From: Paenarthrobacter nicotinovorans
GTDB lineage: Bacteria > Actinomycetota > Actinomycetes > Actinomycetales > Micrococcaceae
DNA: 64,000 bases
Assembly: GCF_007670255.1 (NCBI RefSeq)
Contig: NZ_SZVS01000015.1
Location: 1 to 64,000, forward strand
Direction of reading: 5' to 3'
Both the position numbers and the translations under genes were made by a program. Shown here in pieces: positions 8,094 through 16,090 of the stretch. The notes under the pieces are model-generated. The model was not told the DNA's origin. It ran no database searches and worked only from the letters and a program-made list of their open reading frames with translations. The stretch's first letter is position 1. Each line of letters starts with the position of its first letter.

Positions 8094-8287
8094 GCCGACA
8101 CTTCGGCGGATGTCCGCCGCCTCCAGAGAGTCGGGACACCGTTGTAGGCCGGCAGCACGTGGCCCTCGGCGAAAACCTGGACGGTATCCGGTTCGCAGTC
8201 CGGGCTCCACAAACCCGACGCCGGGCAGTGGGACCCAGTGGGCATGACGCGGGTGGCTCGTTCGCGCAGGAGGGCGATGCTCTTCAT
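8090..8287 (-). CDS. Small hypothetical protein with GxW and GxxxP-type motif
   Basis: A 65-residue protein (MKSIALLRERATRVMPTGSH at the start). It contains CPASGLWSP, then a short stretch and EGHVLPAYNG...LWRR. This pattern (Thr-Gly, Cys-Pro-x-Ser-Gly-x-Trp, Gly-x2-x-Pro, Trp-x-Arg) recalls a short module found in several bacterial immunity-type proteins, but the resemblance is from memory and weak. Its TGA overlaps the ATG of the next gene. About 135 bp without recognisable features separate it from the surface module starting at 8424. Confidence 0.6.
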   Translation of the reverse strand: MKSIALLRERATRVMPTGSHCPASGLWSPDCEPDTVQVFAEGHVLPAYNGVPTLWRRRTSAEVSA

Positions 8288-8423
8288 CGTTGAAACTCAT
8301 CCTTGGGGTAGATCGGGGCACTGTGTGAAGTAGATCTCTCTAACCCTATGTAAGCCGCCGACGCTTCGTTATGGGCAGATGCACAACATTTGCGCTCAGC
8401 GACATGCAAGAGCACAGCCCTGT

Positions 8424-10898
8424 TTAGAAGTCCCGGTCCGCAGCGCCTGGCTCAGTGAGCGGAGCCAGCGAGCAAGCAGTTCCCGCGAGGGAGGTGACGG
8501 CGGCGGTGGGCGTCCAGATCATCGCAGCCGCAGCCCCTGCGGTTCGAACACCGGAACCGCCACTGGCCGCGGTGCCCAGGACCACGGTGACCACGGTCCG
8601 CGGAACACCCGATACAGTCTCCGCGCTGGCCGTCATGGTCGCGTTGAAAACCACGGTCTTCCGGCTCTTGACGAAGTTCTGCTTCAGGTTGACCGACCCC
8701 AGATTCACGCTGCTGCCGGTCCTCTGGACATCCAGGACGTCCTGTGAGTTTCCCAACCCCAGGACGTTGCCGTCCCGGAGTCGAACCGTCACCGGGAGGG
8801 ACGCCCCAGCCCAGCCTGGGGTAACCGTAGCCAGATTGACCTGCTGGCTGTATACGAAGCTTATGGAATCTCCGGCCTCCAGCCTTCCCTGGGTGAGGCC
8901 GCCGTTGGTGGCGCGGATGTCCGCCGCGCGGAGCGGGCTGTTGTCCACCCTTCTCGATGCCACGGTCGATGAGATCGTGTCCTTCCCGCTGCGGTCTGTC
9001 AGCACGGCCCTGAGGTCATACGGCCCATCCGTGCTTCCGGCGGTGTTCCAGTTACAGGAGTAGGGAGTGGCGGTCACATTGCAGAGGGTGCTCCAGGTGG
9101 TTGTCCCGGCAGGTGCCGCCTGGATTTTTACGGACGCCACCCCTGCCGTTGAATTCGCGGCGGCAGTCAGCGGCACGGTTCCCGTCAGGTAGGCCCCGGG
9201 ATCTTCCAAGGACACCGAGGCGACCGTATTGTCCACGGTCCTGGTGACAGCAGCCGAGGTGCTGCTGTTTCCTGCGGCGTCCAAGCTGACCGCCCGGAAG
9301 GAGTAACCGCCGTCGGTCACCGTTGTAGTGTCGAAGCGGCAGGAATAGGGGCTGTCAATGACCGTGCACGCGGTACTCCATGCACTGGTCCCGGTGCGCG
9401 CGTACTGAAGGCTGACTTGGGCAACGCCCGAGTGGGCATCCGTACTGGTTGCCGCAAGTGTCCGGACACCGCTGAGCGGCGTTCCGGGGTCTGCAAGGGC
9501 GACGGTTGGGGCAAGGTTATCGACGGTGATGTCCGTAACGACTGCCGAGTAGGTGGTTGTCAGGCCGGATACAGCCACAGCCCTGAGGTCGTAGCTTTCA
9601 TTGGCCACAAGTGCGGTATTCCAGGTGCAGTTGTAAGGGGCCAGGATGCTGGGGCAAGCAATACTCCACTTGTTCGCTCCGGCCAGCGAGTACTCCACCC
9701 GTACCGTGTAAATGGAGTTTCCAGCGCCGAGCAGAGTGGTGGAGAGTGGCACGTTGCCCCGGATGGCTTCGGCGGGGCTGGCCAGAACCACCAGCAGGTT
9801 GTTGGCGACCGTCGTGCTGCGGAGAGCGGTCACTGAGGCGAGTCCGGAGTTATCCGTAGCACGCGCACGCAGGCTGTAACCGCCGTCGGCCACTGCTTTG
9901 GTGTTCCACTGGCACGTGACGGCGGCGCTGGAAGCGGAGCAGATATTCGTCCAGGCGGACGCCCCGTCGCGGAGGTATTCGACGTCGATACTTCTGATGC
10001 CGGATTCGGCGTCCTGCGCTGTGGCCTGGAGAGCAACGGTGTCCCTGACGGAAGTACCCGGATCCGCCAGGGACACCGTGGGTGGATTCCAGTCAGCTGA
10101 TGCCGCCCATTTGTTCCCCGTACTGGAGGTGGCCGACGTGAAGGCGGCAGCTGTGGTTCCAGCGGTGGCACCGAGGATAACCAGGATCGCAATCAGCGCC
10201 GCGAGCAGGAAGGCTGCCACGGCTTTGACGCGCGGGTTCGTCCACAGGGCCGGCAAGGCGAGCCCTGCCGGGATGTTGGCCGAAGACCGCCGTCGGGCTT
10301 GTTGTCCGTCCCGCCGGGCCCGCGCCGTGCCCGCCGTGCCATCTGAGGACGAGCCGCCCAGGTAGATCGCACAGACCACCGCCAGGAGCGTGCCGGCCGA
10401 CCACACGGCGAGCTGCGGCAGTGTCCCATGCGTCAACCACAATCCTGGAAGACCAACCATCGGCACCAACAGCCGGGCCTGGCCGGTGATCTGCTCCCGC
10501 TTCATGGGCGTGCTGTCGACGTCCGCGTTGGCGTCGCCGGCGGTGATGTAGCTGCCGTCGTCGTTGGCGCCGACGATGCGGTGGAGCCGCGTCTTTTCGA
10601 CCCCGTCCGGCTCGGCCTCGGCCGGACTCAGGAACTCCACCACACCACCCAAGGGCACAGGCGAAGTGTCCGGGAGCGTCGATGAGAGGACCACATCGCC
10701 AGGGCTGATGTGCGGCTCCATTGAACCGCTTTGAACCACGCTTCCACCCCACCCCAGGAGCGCGGGGAACAGTGCGATGACCGCCAAGCTCAGGGAAATG
10801 CCCAGGTAGACCCGGGCAACGATGCCTACGACAAAAGGCACCCATCCTTCAGCGGAGAACAGGGCCTGTGCGGCGCTGTCCTTATGGTCCAAGCTCAC
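8424..10898 (-). CDS. SipW-like signal peptidase fused to CalY-like anchor and Ig-like repeats
   Basis: An 824-residue, multi-domain membrane protein. Residues 20-180 are a type I signal peptidase of the archaeal/SipW (S26B) kind: transmembrane segment about 22-50, catalytic Ser59 in SGSMEP, His106 in RLHRIVG in place of the bacterial Lys, and GDAN around 121-124. A second membrane segment follows (about 163-181). A third, residues 226-248, runs into AAFTSATSSTGNKW, the same motif that follows the signal sequence of the neighbouring CalY/TasA-like protein. From about residue 270 there are four roughly 95-residue Ig-like repeats, each with a paired Cys and WNT/FDT..D.GYS/YDLRA core, then a C-terminal beta-rich domain. 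Fusing peptidase and substrate-like sequence is unusual. It follows the CalY-like gene by 27 bp. Confidence 0.82.
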   Translation of the reverse strand: MSLDHKDSAAQALFSAEGWVPFVVGIVARVYLGISLSLAVIALFPALLGWGGSVVQSGSMEPHISPGDVVLSSTLPDTSPVPLGGVVEFLSPAEAEPDGVEKTRLHRIVGANDDGSYITAGDANADVDSTPMKREQITGQARLLVPMVGLPGLWLTHGTLPQLAVWSAGTLLAVVCAIYLGGSSSDGTAGTARARRDGQQARRRSSANIPAGLALPALWTNPRVKAVAAFLLAALIAILVILGATAGTTAAAFTSATSSTGNKWAASADWNPPTVSLADPGTSVRDTVALQATAQDAESGIRSIDVEYLRDGASAWTNICSASSAAVTCQWNTKAVADGGYSLRARATDNSGLASVTALRSTTVANNLLVVLASPAEAIRGNVPLSTTLLGAGNSIYTVRVEYSLAGANKWSIACPSILAPYNCTWNTALVANESYDLRAVAVSGLTTTYSAVVTDITVDNLAPTVALADPGTPLSGVRTLAATSTDAHSGVAQVSLQYARTGTSAWSTACTVIDSPYSCRFDTTTVTDGGYSFRAVSLDAAGNSSTSAAVTRTVDNTVASVSLEDPGAYLTGTVPLTAAANSTAGVASVKIQAAPAGTTTWSTLCNVTATPYSCNWNTAGSTDGPYDLRAVLTDRSGKDTISSTVASRRVDNSPLRAADIRATNGGLTQGRLEAGDSISFVYSQQVNLATVTPGWAGASLPVTVRLRDGNVLGLGNSQDVLDVQRTGSSVNLGSVNLKQNFVKSRKTVVFNATMTASAETVSGVPRTVVTVVLGTAASGGSGVRTAGAAAAMIWTPTAAVTSLAGTACSLAPLTEPGAADRDF

Positions 10899-10925
10899 GG
10901 TTCAGCTGTGTGTCCAGTCGCTCGG

Positions 10926-11549
10926 CTACGGGGTGGGGGCGGTGTCCGACTGCAGTTCCCACACGATGTCGATGCCCACGCGTGCACCCTGCAGCGCGTT
11001 CACCTGATCCTGGGTCAAACCCGTGGTGTCGAAACGCCACGTGCCCCGGTAGCTCTGCGTCTCACCTGGAGTACCCGCGGTATCCCAGGAAGAACCACCG
11101 GTGGCATAGTCGCGGCTGTTCGCTGCCAGGGTGGAAATGGGCAGCTCCGGAACCGTGTTGGCCGTGGGAGTGAAGCCGGTGCAGTCGTTGAACGACCCTC
11201 CCGTACCCTGCTCCAGGTCGAAGAAGATGCGGTTTTCCAGACCCCTGTCCGAAATCAGATTCTGGGTATAGGCACGCACTTCGCCCGGAACATTGGAATT
11301 CGACGTCACCACGATGCACTTTTGGCCCGTCTGTCCCGGGACGATGTTCTCCACTGTGAAAGCTGCGGCCCCGAGGTCGTCATCTGTCAGCGTGACGCTG
11401 CCGGTGCTCCATGAGCTTCCGGAGTTGCGGGTGGTGGCAGTGAAGGCGGCCTGCGAGCCCTGCCACACCATCGCTCCGGCAATCAGTACTGCGACGGGGC
11501 CAGCGGTGAAGGCTGCTATGGCCCTGGTACGAGAGGAAGGAGATTTCAT
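10926..11549 (-). CDS. CalY/TasA-like secreted protein (SipW-dependent substrate)
   Basis: A 207-residue exported protein starting at the ATG at 11549, preceded by AAAGGAA; a frame open to 11630 lacks an RBS. The N-terminus is basic, then a hydrophobic stretch (about residues 10-32), then QAAFTATTRNSGSSW, the characteristic cleavage-proximal motif of camelysin/TasA-type proteins that SipW-like peptidases process. The mature part is a beta-rich domain with conserved VENIVPGQTG and a central Cys pair. TasA-like proteins form surface fibres or matrix in Bacillus; whether this one polymerises is not visible. It is the first gene of a two-gene unit with the peptidase fusion. Confidence 0.85.
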   Translation of the reverse strand: MKSPSSRTRAIAAFTAGPVAVLIAGAMVWQGSQAAFTATTRNSGSSWSTGSVTLTDDDLGAAAFTVENIVPGQTGQKCIVVTSNSNVPGEVRAYTQNLISDRGLENRIFFDLEQGTGGSFNDCTGFTPTANTVPELPISTLAANSRDYATGGSSWDTAGTPGETQSYRGTWRFDTTGLTQDQVNALQGARVGIDIVWELQSDTAPTP

Positions 11550-11663
11550 TGAGGGGTTCCTTTGCTTGAGACCATTACGAGGCCGCACGCAAGGGAAGCA
11601 TCGAAACCAGGCACCCCATTTGCTGCGCAACGACGAGTTCAGGCTAGCGCAATGAAGGAGATC

Positions 11664-11692
11664 TATCTACAAGTAAGTCATGTAATTGACAA
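11664..11692 (-). promoter_or_regulatory. Sigma-70-like promoter of the CalY/SipW unit
   Basis: Read on the minus strand, TTGTCA (11692-11687) and TAGATA (11669-11664) are separated by exactly 17 bp, a good housekeeping-type promoter in an AT-rich stretch that stands out from the surroundings. It would give a leader of about 110 nt before the ATG at 11549. It means the structural genes need not depend only on the neighbouring ECF sigma factor. Confidence 0.55.
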
Positions 11693-11722
11693 AGTTGTAA
11701 TATCTGTTGTCATTAACTGCGC

Positions 11723-12781
11723 CTACTGATACCGAAGGCTCAACAGCAGAGACTTCAATTGCTGGTACTGCGCTGTTCCCATCCATGCCCTCGCGCCGCC
11801 GGGACTCGCGAAAGTAGGCTGCTTCGCCGGGTCAAAGAGCACGTAGGCACTCATGACCCCGTTGGGCATTGTGATCTGGTTGGTGCCCGAAGAGCTGATT
11901 CCGGCCTTGAGCTCCGAAGTGAGCCGGACATCCATGATGTACGTCGGAGGACCTTCGACAGGTCCCGATTGGGGTGAGGGCATTCCCTCGTAGGGCGGCC
12001 CCTCGTAGGGGATGTACTGGGGTTGGATCGACGAGAAACCGAATTCCACCTGGCTTCCGGACACGTCCCTCACTCCGGAGACCACGGCCCGGTCAAGGAC
12101 TGTCCGGTCCACCAAACCTGCGGTACCGTCGCCATAGAAACCGCTGTAGACGTAGGCAACGGGAGTCCCGGCGCTGTCCATGACAGTGGCTCCTTGCGAA
12201 CCCGATTTCGTTTCCTCTGACAGGTAGGGGCCCTGCTCCGTCTTGACGCTCCATCCGACCGGGTAGCTGAAGGAGAGGTGCCCGTCGGGGAACGTGTAGC
12301 TCTGGACCTGGGCAGCATGGGGCAGCGTCGTTGTCGAAACGGGCGTTGGCGCCACCACCGGGGCCGTGGCGATTGGAGTGGAGGCGGGTTGGGGCGCTGT
12401 TGCCGCCGCTGTAGGCGTAGCCGTCGGAGTGGGCGTTGGCGTGGCCGTTGGGGACGGCGAAGCAGACACAGAAGGCGTGGCAGTGGCTTCGGCTGAAGTG
12501 AACGTCGCCGCAGGGGCCGGTGTAGCGCTGACCGGCCCAAAATTGGCGGCCACCAGGACGCCCGCGGTCACGGCCGCAGCGCCGAGCAGCAAGCCGCCCG
12601 CAACCTGGAACTTCCGCGCCCTGCGTTTATCAAGGGAAGTCACATTGGATGGAATATCCGCGTCGCTGAATACCGTGGTCCCTGACAGAATCTTGTGGAG
12701 CGCTTCCTCGCCCTTCGGCTCAGGAGCGTCATTCATATCCCACGGGTCAATTGCTGAAATCTGGTTCTTGATAGGATCCAT
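11723..12781 (-). CDS. Membrane-anchored Pro/Thr-rich protein, putative anti-sigma factor
   Basis: A 352-residue protein starting at the ATG at 12781, 5 bp after the sigma factor stop. The N-terminal 75 residues are cytoplasmic and acidic/basic (MDPIKNQISAIDPWDMNDA, later LDKRRARK). One membrane segment follows near residues 80-99 (VAGGLLLGAAAVTAGVLVAA), then a low-complexity Pro/Thr/Ala/Ser spacer of about 80 residues, then an extracellular domain with FSYPVGW and a long tail. The layout matches membrane anti-sigma factors that sit next to their ECF sigma factor. No ZAS zinc motif is visible, so the anti-sigma role is inferred from position and topology only. Confidence 0.65.
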   Translation of the reverse strand: MDPIKNQISAIDPWDMNDAPEPKGEEALHKILSGTTVFSDADIPSNVTSLDKRRARKFQVAGGLLLGAAAVTAGVLVAANFGPVSATPAPAATFTSAEATATPSVSASPSPTATPTPTPTATPTAAATAPQPASTPIATAPVVAPTPVSTTTLPHAAQVQSYTFPDGHLSFSYPVGWSVKTEQGPYLSEETKSGSQGATVMDSAGTPVAYVYSGFYGDGTAGLVDRTVLDRAVVSGVRDVSGSQVEFGFSSIQPQYIPYEGPPYEGMPSPQSGPVEGPPTYIMDVRLTSELKAGISSSGTNQITMPNGVMSAYVLFDPAKQPTFASPGGARAWMGTAQYQQLKSLLLSLRYQ

Positions 12782-12786
12782 GATCT

Positions 12787-13293
12787 TCAGGCCCCCAACT
12801 TCTGTGTAGTAAATTCGGCCGCCGGCATCTGTTTGCGGAAAGCCGTACGTGCGCGGTGCAAGCGGACTTTCGCCGCTGATTCGCTGCACTGCAGGACTCC
12901 GGAAATCTCGGCCGTGCTCAAACCGTCCCAATAGGCGAGTTGCAGGATTTCGCGGTCCTGTTCGCGCATCCGCATCAAAGCGTCCTGTACCACGACGTTC
13001 TCGGAGTCATCCCCAAAGCGCTGGACCGCCGTCGTCCGGAGCTTTTCCTGCAGGGCGAGTCGCCTGTCGCGGCTCCGGTACGCATTCCCCACCAGGTTGC
13101 GGGCGACTGTCAGAAGGTAGGGAAGTTCCGGGGTGGACTCGTCGGTCCACTTCTGCCAGACGACGCGGAAAACGTCCGCGGCGATCTCCTCGGCTATATC
13201 CGCCGATTCCACGCGTCGGCGAACAAACTTGAAGACGGACGGATAGCTGTCTTTATGAATGGCGATGAACGCCAATTCGCGCTCGGAAAGCAC
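12787..13293 (-). CDS. ECF-type RNA polymerase sigma factor
   Basis: A 168-residue sigma factor. Region 2 is seen in FKFVRRRVESADIAEEIAADVFRVVWQKW, and region 4 in DREILQLAYWDGLSTAEISGVLQCSESAAKVRLHRAR, which is the -35-binding helix-turn-helix. Length and two-domain build are normal for ECF factors. It heads a unit with the membrane protein at 11723-12781, whose start is 5 bp away, and lies just upstream of the CalY/SipW unit on the same strand, the likely target. Upstream, at about 13330-13375 on the minus strand, GGAAAC is followed 17 bp later by GGTC, which might be an ECF-type self-regulated promoter; this is weak. Confidence 0.9.
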   Translation of the reverse strand: MLSERELAFIAIHKDSYPSVFKFVRRRVESADIAEEIAADVFRVVWQKWTDESTPELPYLLTVARNLVGNAYRSRDRRLALQEKLRTTAVQRFGDDSENVVVQDALMRMREQDREILQLAYWDGLSTAEISGVLQCSESAAKVRLHRARTAFRKQMPAAEFTTQKLGA

Positions 13294-13397
13294 GATTTTC
13301 CCCCTGAAATATAGAGCCCGGACCTGCAGGATACTTGTCTAGTTTCCGGCTCGGGCCCGCCGGTTACAGGGATCGGAAAATATTTGTGTGCCGTTGG

Positions 13398-14444
13398 CTA
13401 CGCGGAGCGCCGCATCGCCCGGCCGCGCCAGGCAGAGACAGCCCACACGATCACGAACAACGCCACGAGGATCAGGCCGGCATCGCCCAGGTCGATCCCG
13501 CCGAGCCAGGTTGTCAGAGGATCATCCAGTCCGAAGGCAGTGTTGAGGAAGCCGCCCAGCGTGATCAGTGAAATGAACAGCGCCGAGACTGCCGAGATGC
13601 CGGTGATGACGGCGTTGAAGCCGAGTTTCCGCCGGGGGTCATGGATGGCGGACTTGTACATTTTCATCATCGCAACCCCGTTGATGGAGTCGCACAGTGT
13701 CATGGCCGCCGTGAACGCCAGCGGAAGGGCCATCAGGGCGAGCGGAGAAACTCCGGCGAGAGACGCCGTCGTCGTGATGACCAGCAGCCCGATGGTGGTG
13801 GCGGTATCGAAACCCAGGCCGAACAGGAAACCGATCACGTAGATGTTCCTGGGCCGCTCCACTTTGGACAGGGGTTTTGCCAACAGCCGGGCCACAAAGC
13901 CTTTGGCCTCCAGGTCCTCGGGGCGCAACTCACCGCCGGCCTGCACCTTCCGGTAAACCTGCGTTGCACGGATGAACGCCGAGCCGTTGAACAGGCCCAT
14001 CGCCAGCAGGAACAGCCCGGACACCCCACTGCCGATCAGGCCCAGCACCAGATTGCCGGTGGTGCCGTCCTCCATGAACTGCCCGATCAGCGTGGCACCC
14101 GCAACCACCAGCAGACCGGCCAGGACCACCACCGAACTGTGCCCCAGGCTGAACGCGAACCCAACACTCACCGGGTCCTTCCGCTGGGCTACGAACTTGC
14201 GCGTCGAGTTGTCGATGGCCGCGATGTGGTCCCAGTCGTAGCTGTGCTTGATGCCCGCAACGTAAGCGGTGACCACCAAGCCGAGCGCCAGCGGTTGGGC
14301 GCCCCCGGCGCTTCCGGCAAGCAAAAGCACGACGCCGGCAAGATGCAACGCGGCGACGGCACCGAAGGTGAACAGCATGCGCGTCCGAAGGGACAGGGCG
14401 TCCCGCTCGCGGTACAGGGTTGCGAACCCGGTCAGCGCAGTCAT
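13398..14444 (-). CDS. NiCoT-family nickel/cobalt permease
   Basis: A 348-residue polytopic membrane protein of the HoxN/NixA family. The diagnostic motif of transmembrane segment 2, HSYDWDHIAAIDNSTRK, is intact, as are LGHSSVVVL and LGFDTATTIGLL, which form the metal path. This permease imports Ni2+ (some members also Co2+). Its ATG overlaps the ureD stop as ATGA, so it is the last gene of the urease operon and supplies the metal for the urease active site. The third residue of the metal motif region is Ser-Tyr-Asp-Trp rather than the common Ala-x-Asp-Ala, which may shift selectivity. Confidence 0.94.
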   Translation of the reverse strand: MTALTGFATLYRERDALSLRTRMLFTFGAVAALHLAGVVLLLAGSAGGAQPLALGLVVTAYVAGIKHSYDWDHIAAIDNSTRKFVAQRKDPVSVGFAFSLGHSSVVVLAGLLVVAGATLIGQFMEDGTTGNLVLGLIGSGVSGLFLLAMGLFNGSAFIRATQVYRKVQAGGELRPEDLEAKGFVARLLAKPLSKVERPRNIYVIGFLFGLGFDTATTIGLLVITTTASLAGVSPLALMALPLAFTAAMTLCDSINGVAMMKMYKSAIHDPRRKLGFNAVITGISAVSALFISLITLGGFLNTAFGLDDPLTTWLGGIDLGDAGLILVALFVIVWAVSAWRGRAMRRSA

Positions 14445-15463
14445 CAGTATTTCCTCAAGTTCAGGGGCGCCTGCCCGTACCAGCGTTCGCGCAGGAAGGA
14501 GGTGCAGGCACCCAGCAGTGTGTTGAGTTCTTCGGTGCTGTTCGACAACGATCGCAGCACAAGCCCTGTGGTTCCGGCAATAGTCGCCGTCAAAGAAACT
14601 CCGGTGTACGCGTCAAATCCGAGGGTCAGCTCATGCAACCGGTCAGCCAGCCCTTGGTCCACCCGTGGATCCACCACCACCAGCGACCCCAGATGGCTGA
14701 AGCCCTCCATGAACCCCAGCCCGCTGACATCGTTGAGCGGAGGCCGGATCAGGAGGTTGTCCAGCGCCAGCAGTTGCGCGCCATTTTCGGCCTCGACCCG
14801 GATCTCGTTCCTGAGCCGCACTTCCTCATAGCGGAACACCGCACCGTCGGGCGACCAACCGGGCGTGATGACTTCGGCCATCACAAAGCACGACGTCGGG
14901 TGGAGACTGATGTCCGAATTCTGCCGGTAGCTCGCCTCCCGGTAGGCAATCAACTGGTCGGGCAACAGCTCCAACCGCGAGCCCTCCCCCAGTCGCACAC
15001 TCATCCGCTGCTCAGCGAAGGACCCGGGCGTCCGATACACCTTGGTTGCCGACTGTGTAGTGAGGAGCAGGTCAGCCCCGTCTTCGACCTCCACCTCAAT
15101 AAGGAACAAATCGGCCCCAAGATACGCTCCACCCGGATTGACCATGACATAACAAACCTGCCCGGACTCATCGAGATAGTGCGGCCTCAAAACCCGCAAC
15201 GCCCCCTCATGAAACTGCCGCGAAGCCACAGACCTCCCGGATCTTTGGGCGATGCGCAACCGGAGTTCACCTCGGGGCGACTGGGCCACCGAGGCGGCTG
15301 AGCCGGATTTTTGGGCCGCGGCGTGGCGGGCTCCGCGGGGGGCCCACTGCTGCGAGGGCCCCGACTCGAGCTTGCGAGAGTTGGGAGCAGCTGGGGACGG
15401 GCACGGCCCAAAATCCGGCGAAGCCGCCGGACCAGGCACGGGCACTGAGATGAGGGAGGTCAT
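14444..15463 (-). CDS. ureD: Urease accessory protein UreD
   Basis: A 339-residue UreD (also called UreH), scaffold of the UreD-F-G complex that delivers nickel to apo-urease. The family region starts only near residue 63 (GELRLRIAQRSGRSVASRQFHEGALRVLRPHY) and includes GGAYLGAD, TTQSATKVYR and LELLPDQLIAY. The first 60 residues are Pro/Ala/Ser-rich and are largely encoded by a palindromic element (15293-15428) inserted in frame. The ATG at 15463 overlaps the ureG stop as ATGA, so the extension appears to be translated. The downstream permease overlaps in the same way. Confidence 0.92.
   Translation of the reverse strand: MTSLISVPVPGPAASPDFGPCPSPAAPNSRKLESGPSQQWAPRGARHAAAQKSGSAASVAQSPRGELRLRIAQRSGRSVASRQFHEGALRVLRPHYLDESGQVCYVMVNPGGAYLGADLFLIEVEVEDGADLLLTTQSATKVYRTPGSFAEQRMSVRLGEGSRLELLPDQLIAYREASYRQNSDISLHPTSCFVMAEVITPGWSPDGAVFRYEEVRLRNEIRVEAENGAQLLALDNLLIRPPLNDVSGLGFMEGFSHLGSLVVVDPRVDQGLADRLHELTLGFDAYTGVSLTATIAGTTGLVLRSLSNSTEELNTLLGACTSFLRERWYGQAPLNLRKY
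15293..15428. repeat. Constant-core, variable-arm palindrome, copy A (inside ureD)
   Basis: The outer arms are inverted: GCCGGATTTTTGGGCCG (15302-15318) pairs with CGGCCCAAAATCCGGC (15404-15419), one base bulged, and the pairing continues through GGCGGCT at 15293-15299 and AGCCGCC at 15422-15428. Inside, GGGCCGCGGCGTGGCGGGC and CGGGCACGGCCC are shared with the element at 16811-16872, while the outer arms differ. Copy A carries about 70 extra bases in the loop, themselves able to fold. It lies in the ureD reading frame without a stop. Confidence 0.75.
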
Positions 15464-16077
15464 TGTGCCAAGTCGAGCATCAGGACATCCCGCCGGATCC
15501 AGTTGAGGACGTCTTCCAACCCCTCGTCCGTCTTGAGGTTGGTGAAGCAGAACGGCTTATCACCGCGGAACTCCTTGGAGTCCCGTTCCATGATGGACAG
15601 GTCCGCGCCGACGTGGGGCGCCAGGTCGGTCTTGTTGATGATGAAGAGGTCGGACTTGATCATGCCTTGCCCGGCCTTGCGGGGGATCTTCTCGCCTTGC
15701 GCGACGTCGATGATGTAGATCGAGAAGTCCACAAGCTCGGGGCTGAAGGTTGCCGAGAGGTTGTCGCCGCCTGATTCGACGAAGATGACCTGCAGCGCGG
15801 GGTGGCGGGTTTTCAGTTCTTCGATGGCGGCCGTGTTCATGGACGTGTCTTCGCGGATGGCCGTGTGTGGGCAGCCGCCGGTTTCGACGCCGATGATCCG
15901 GTCTTCCGGCAGGATGCCGTTGGCGGCCAGGATTTTGGCGTCCTCAATGGTGTAGATGTCGTTGGTGATGGCGGCCATTGAGATGTCGCGGCTCATGTGC
16001 CGGGTGATCCGCTCCACGAGCTGGGTCTTTCCTGCTCCGACAGGGCCGCCGATGCCGATCTTGATGGGTTCAGTCAT
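15460..16077 (-). CDS. ureG: Urease accessory GTPase UreG
   Basis: A 205-residue SIMIBI-class GTPase, normal length. The P-loop is GGPVGAGKT (residues 10-18); the nickel-binding Cys-Pro-His is in GGCPHTAIRED; VESGGDNL is the Walker B-like segment and NKTDLAP the guanine-specificity motif. UreG uses GTP hydrolysis to hand nickel to urease in the UreD-F-G complex and receives nickel from UreE. It lies 13 bp after ureF and overlaps ureD by four bases. Confidence 0.97.
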   Translation of the reverse strand: MTEPIKIGIGGPVGAGKTQLVERITRHMSRDISMAAITNDIYTIEDAKILAANGILPEDRIIGVETGGCPHTAIREDTSMNTAAIEELKTRHPALQVIFVESGGDNLSATFSPELVDFSIYIIDVAQGEKIPRKAGQGMIKSDLFIINKTDLAPHVGADLSIMERDSKEFRGDKPFCFTNLKTDEGLEDVLNWIRRDVLMLDLAQ

Positions 16078-16090
16078 GTGTCCTCCTGCA

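Noticed and set aside
8094..8321. 152-aa form of the small protein ending at 7863
   Set aside because: The upstream half is Arg/Pro-rich and out of frame with the coupled 65-aa gene; the ATGA overlap supports the shorter start.
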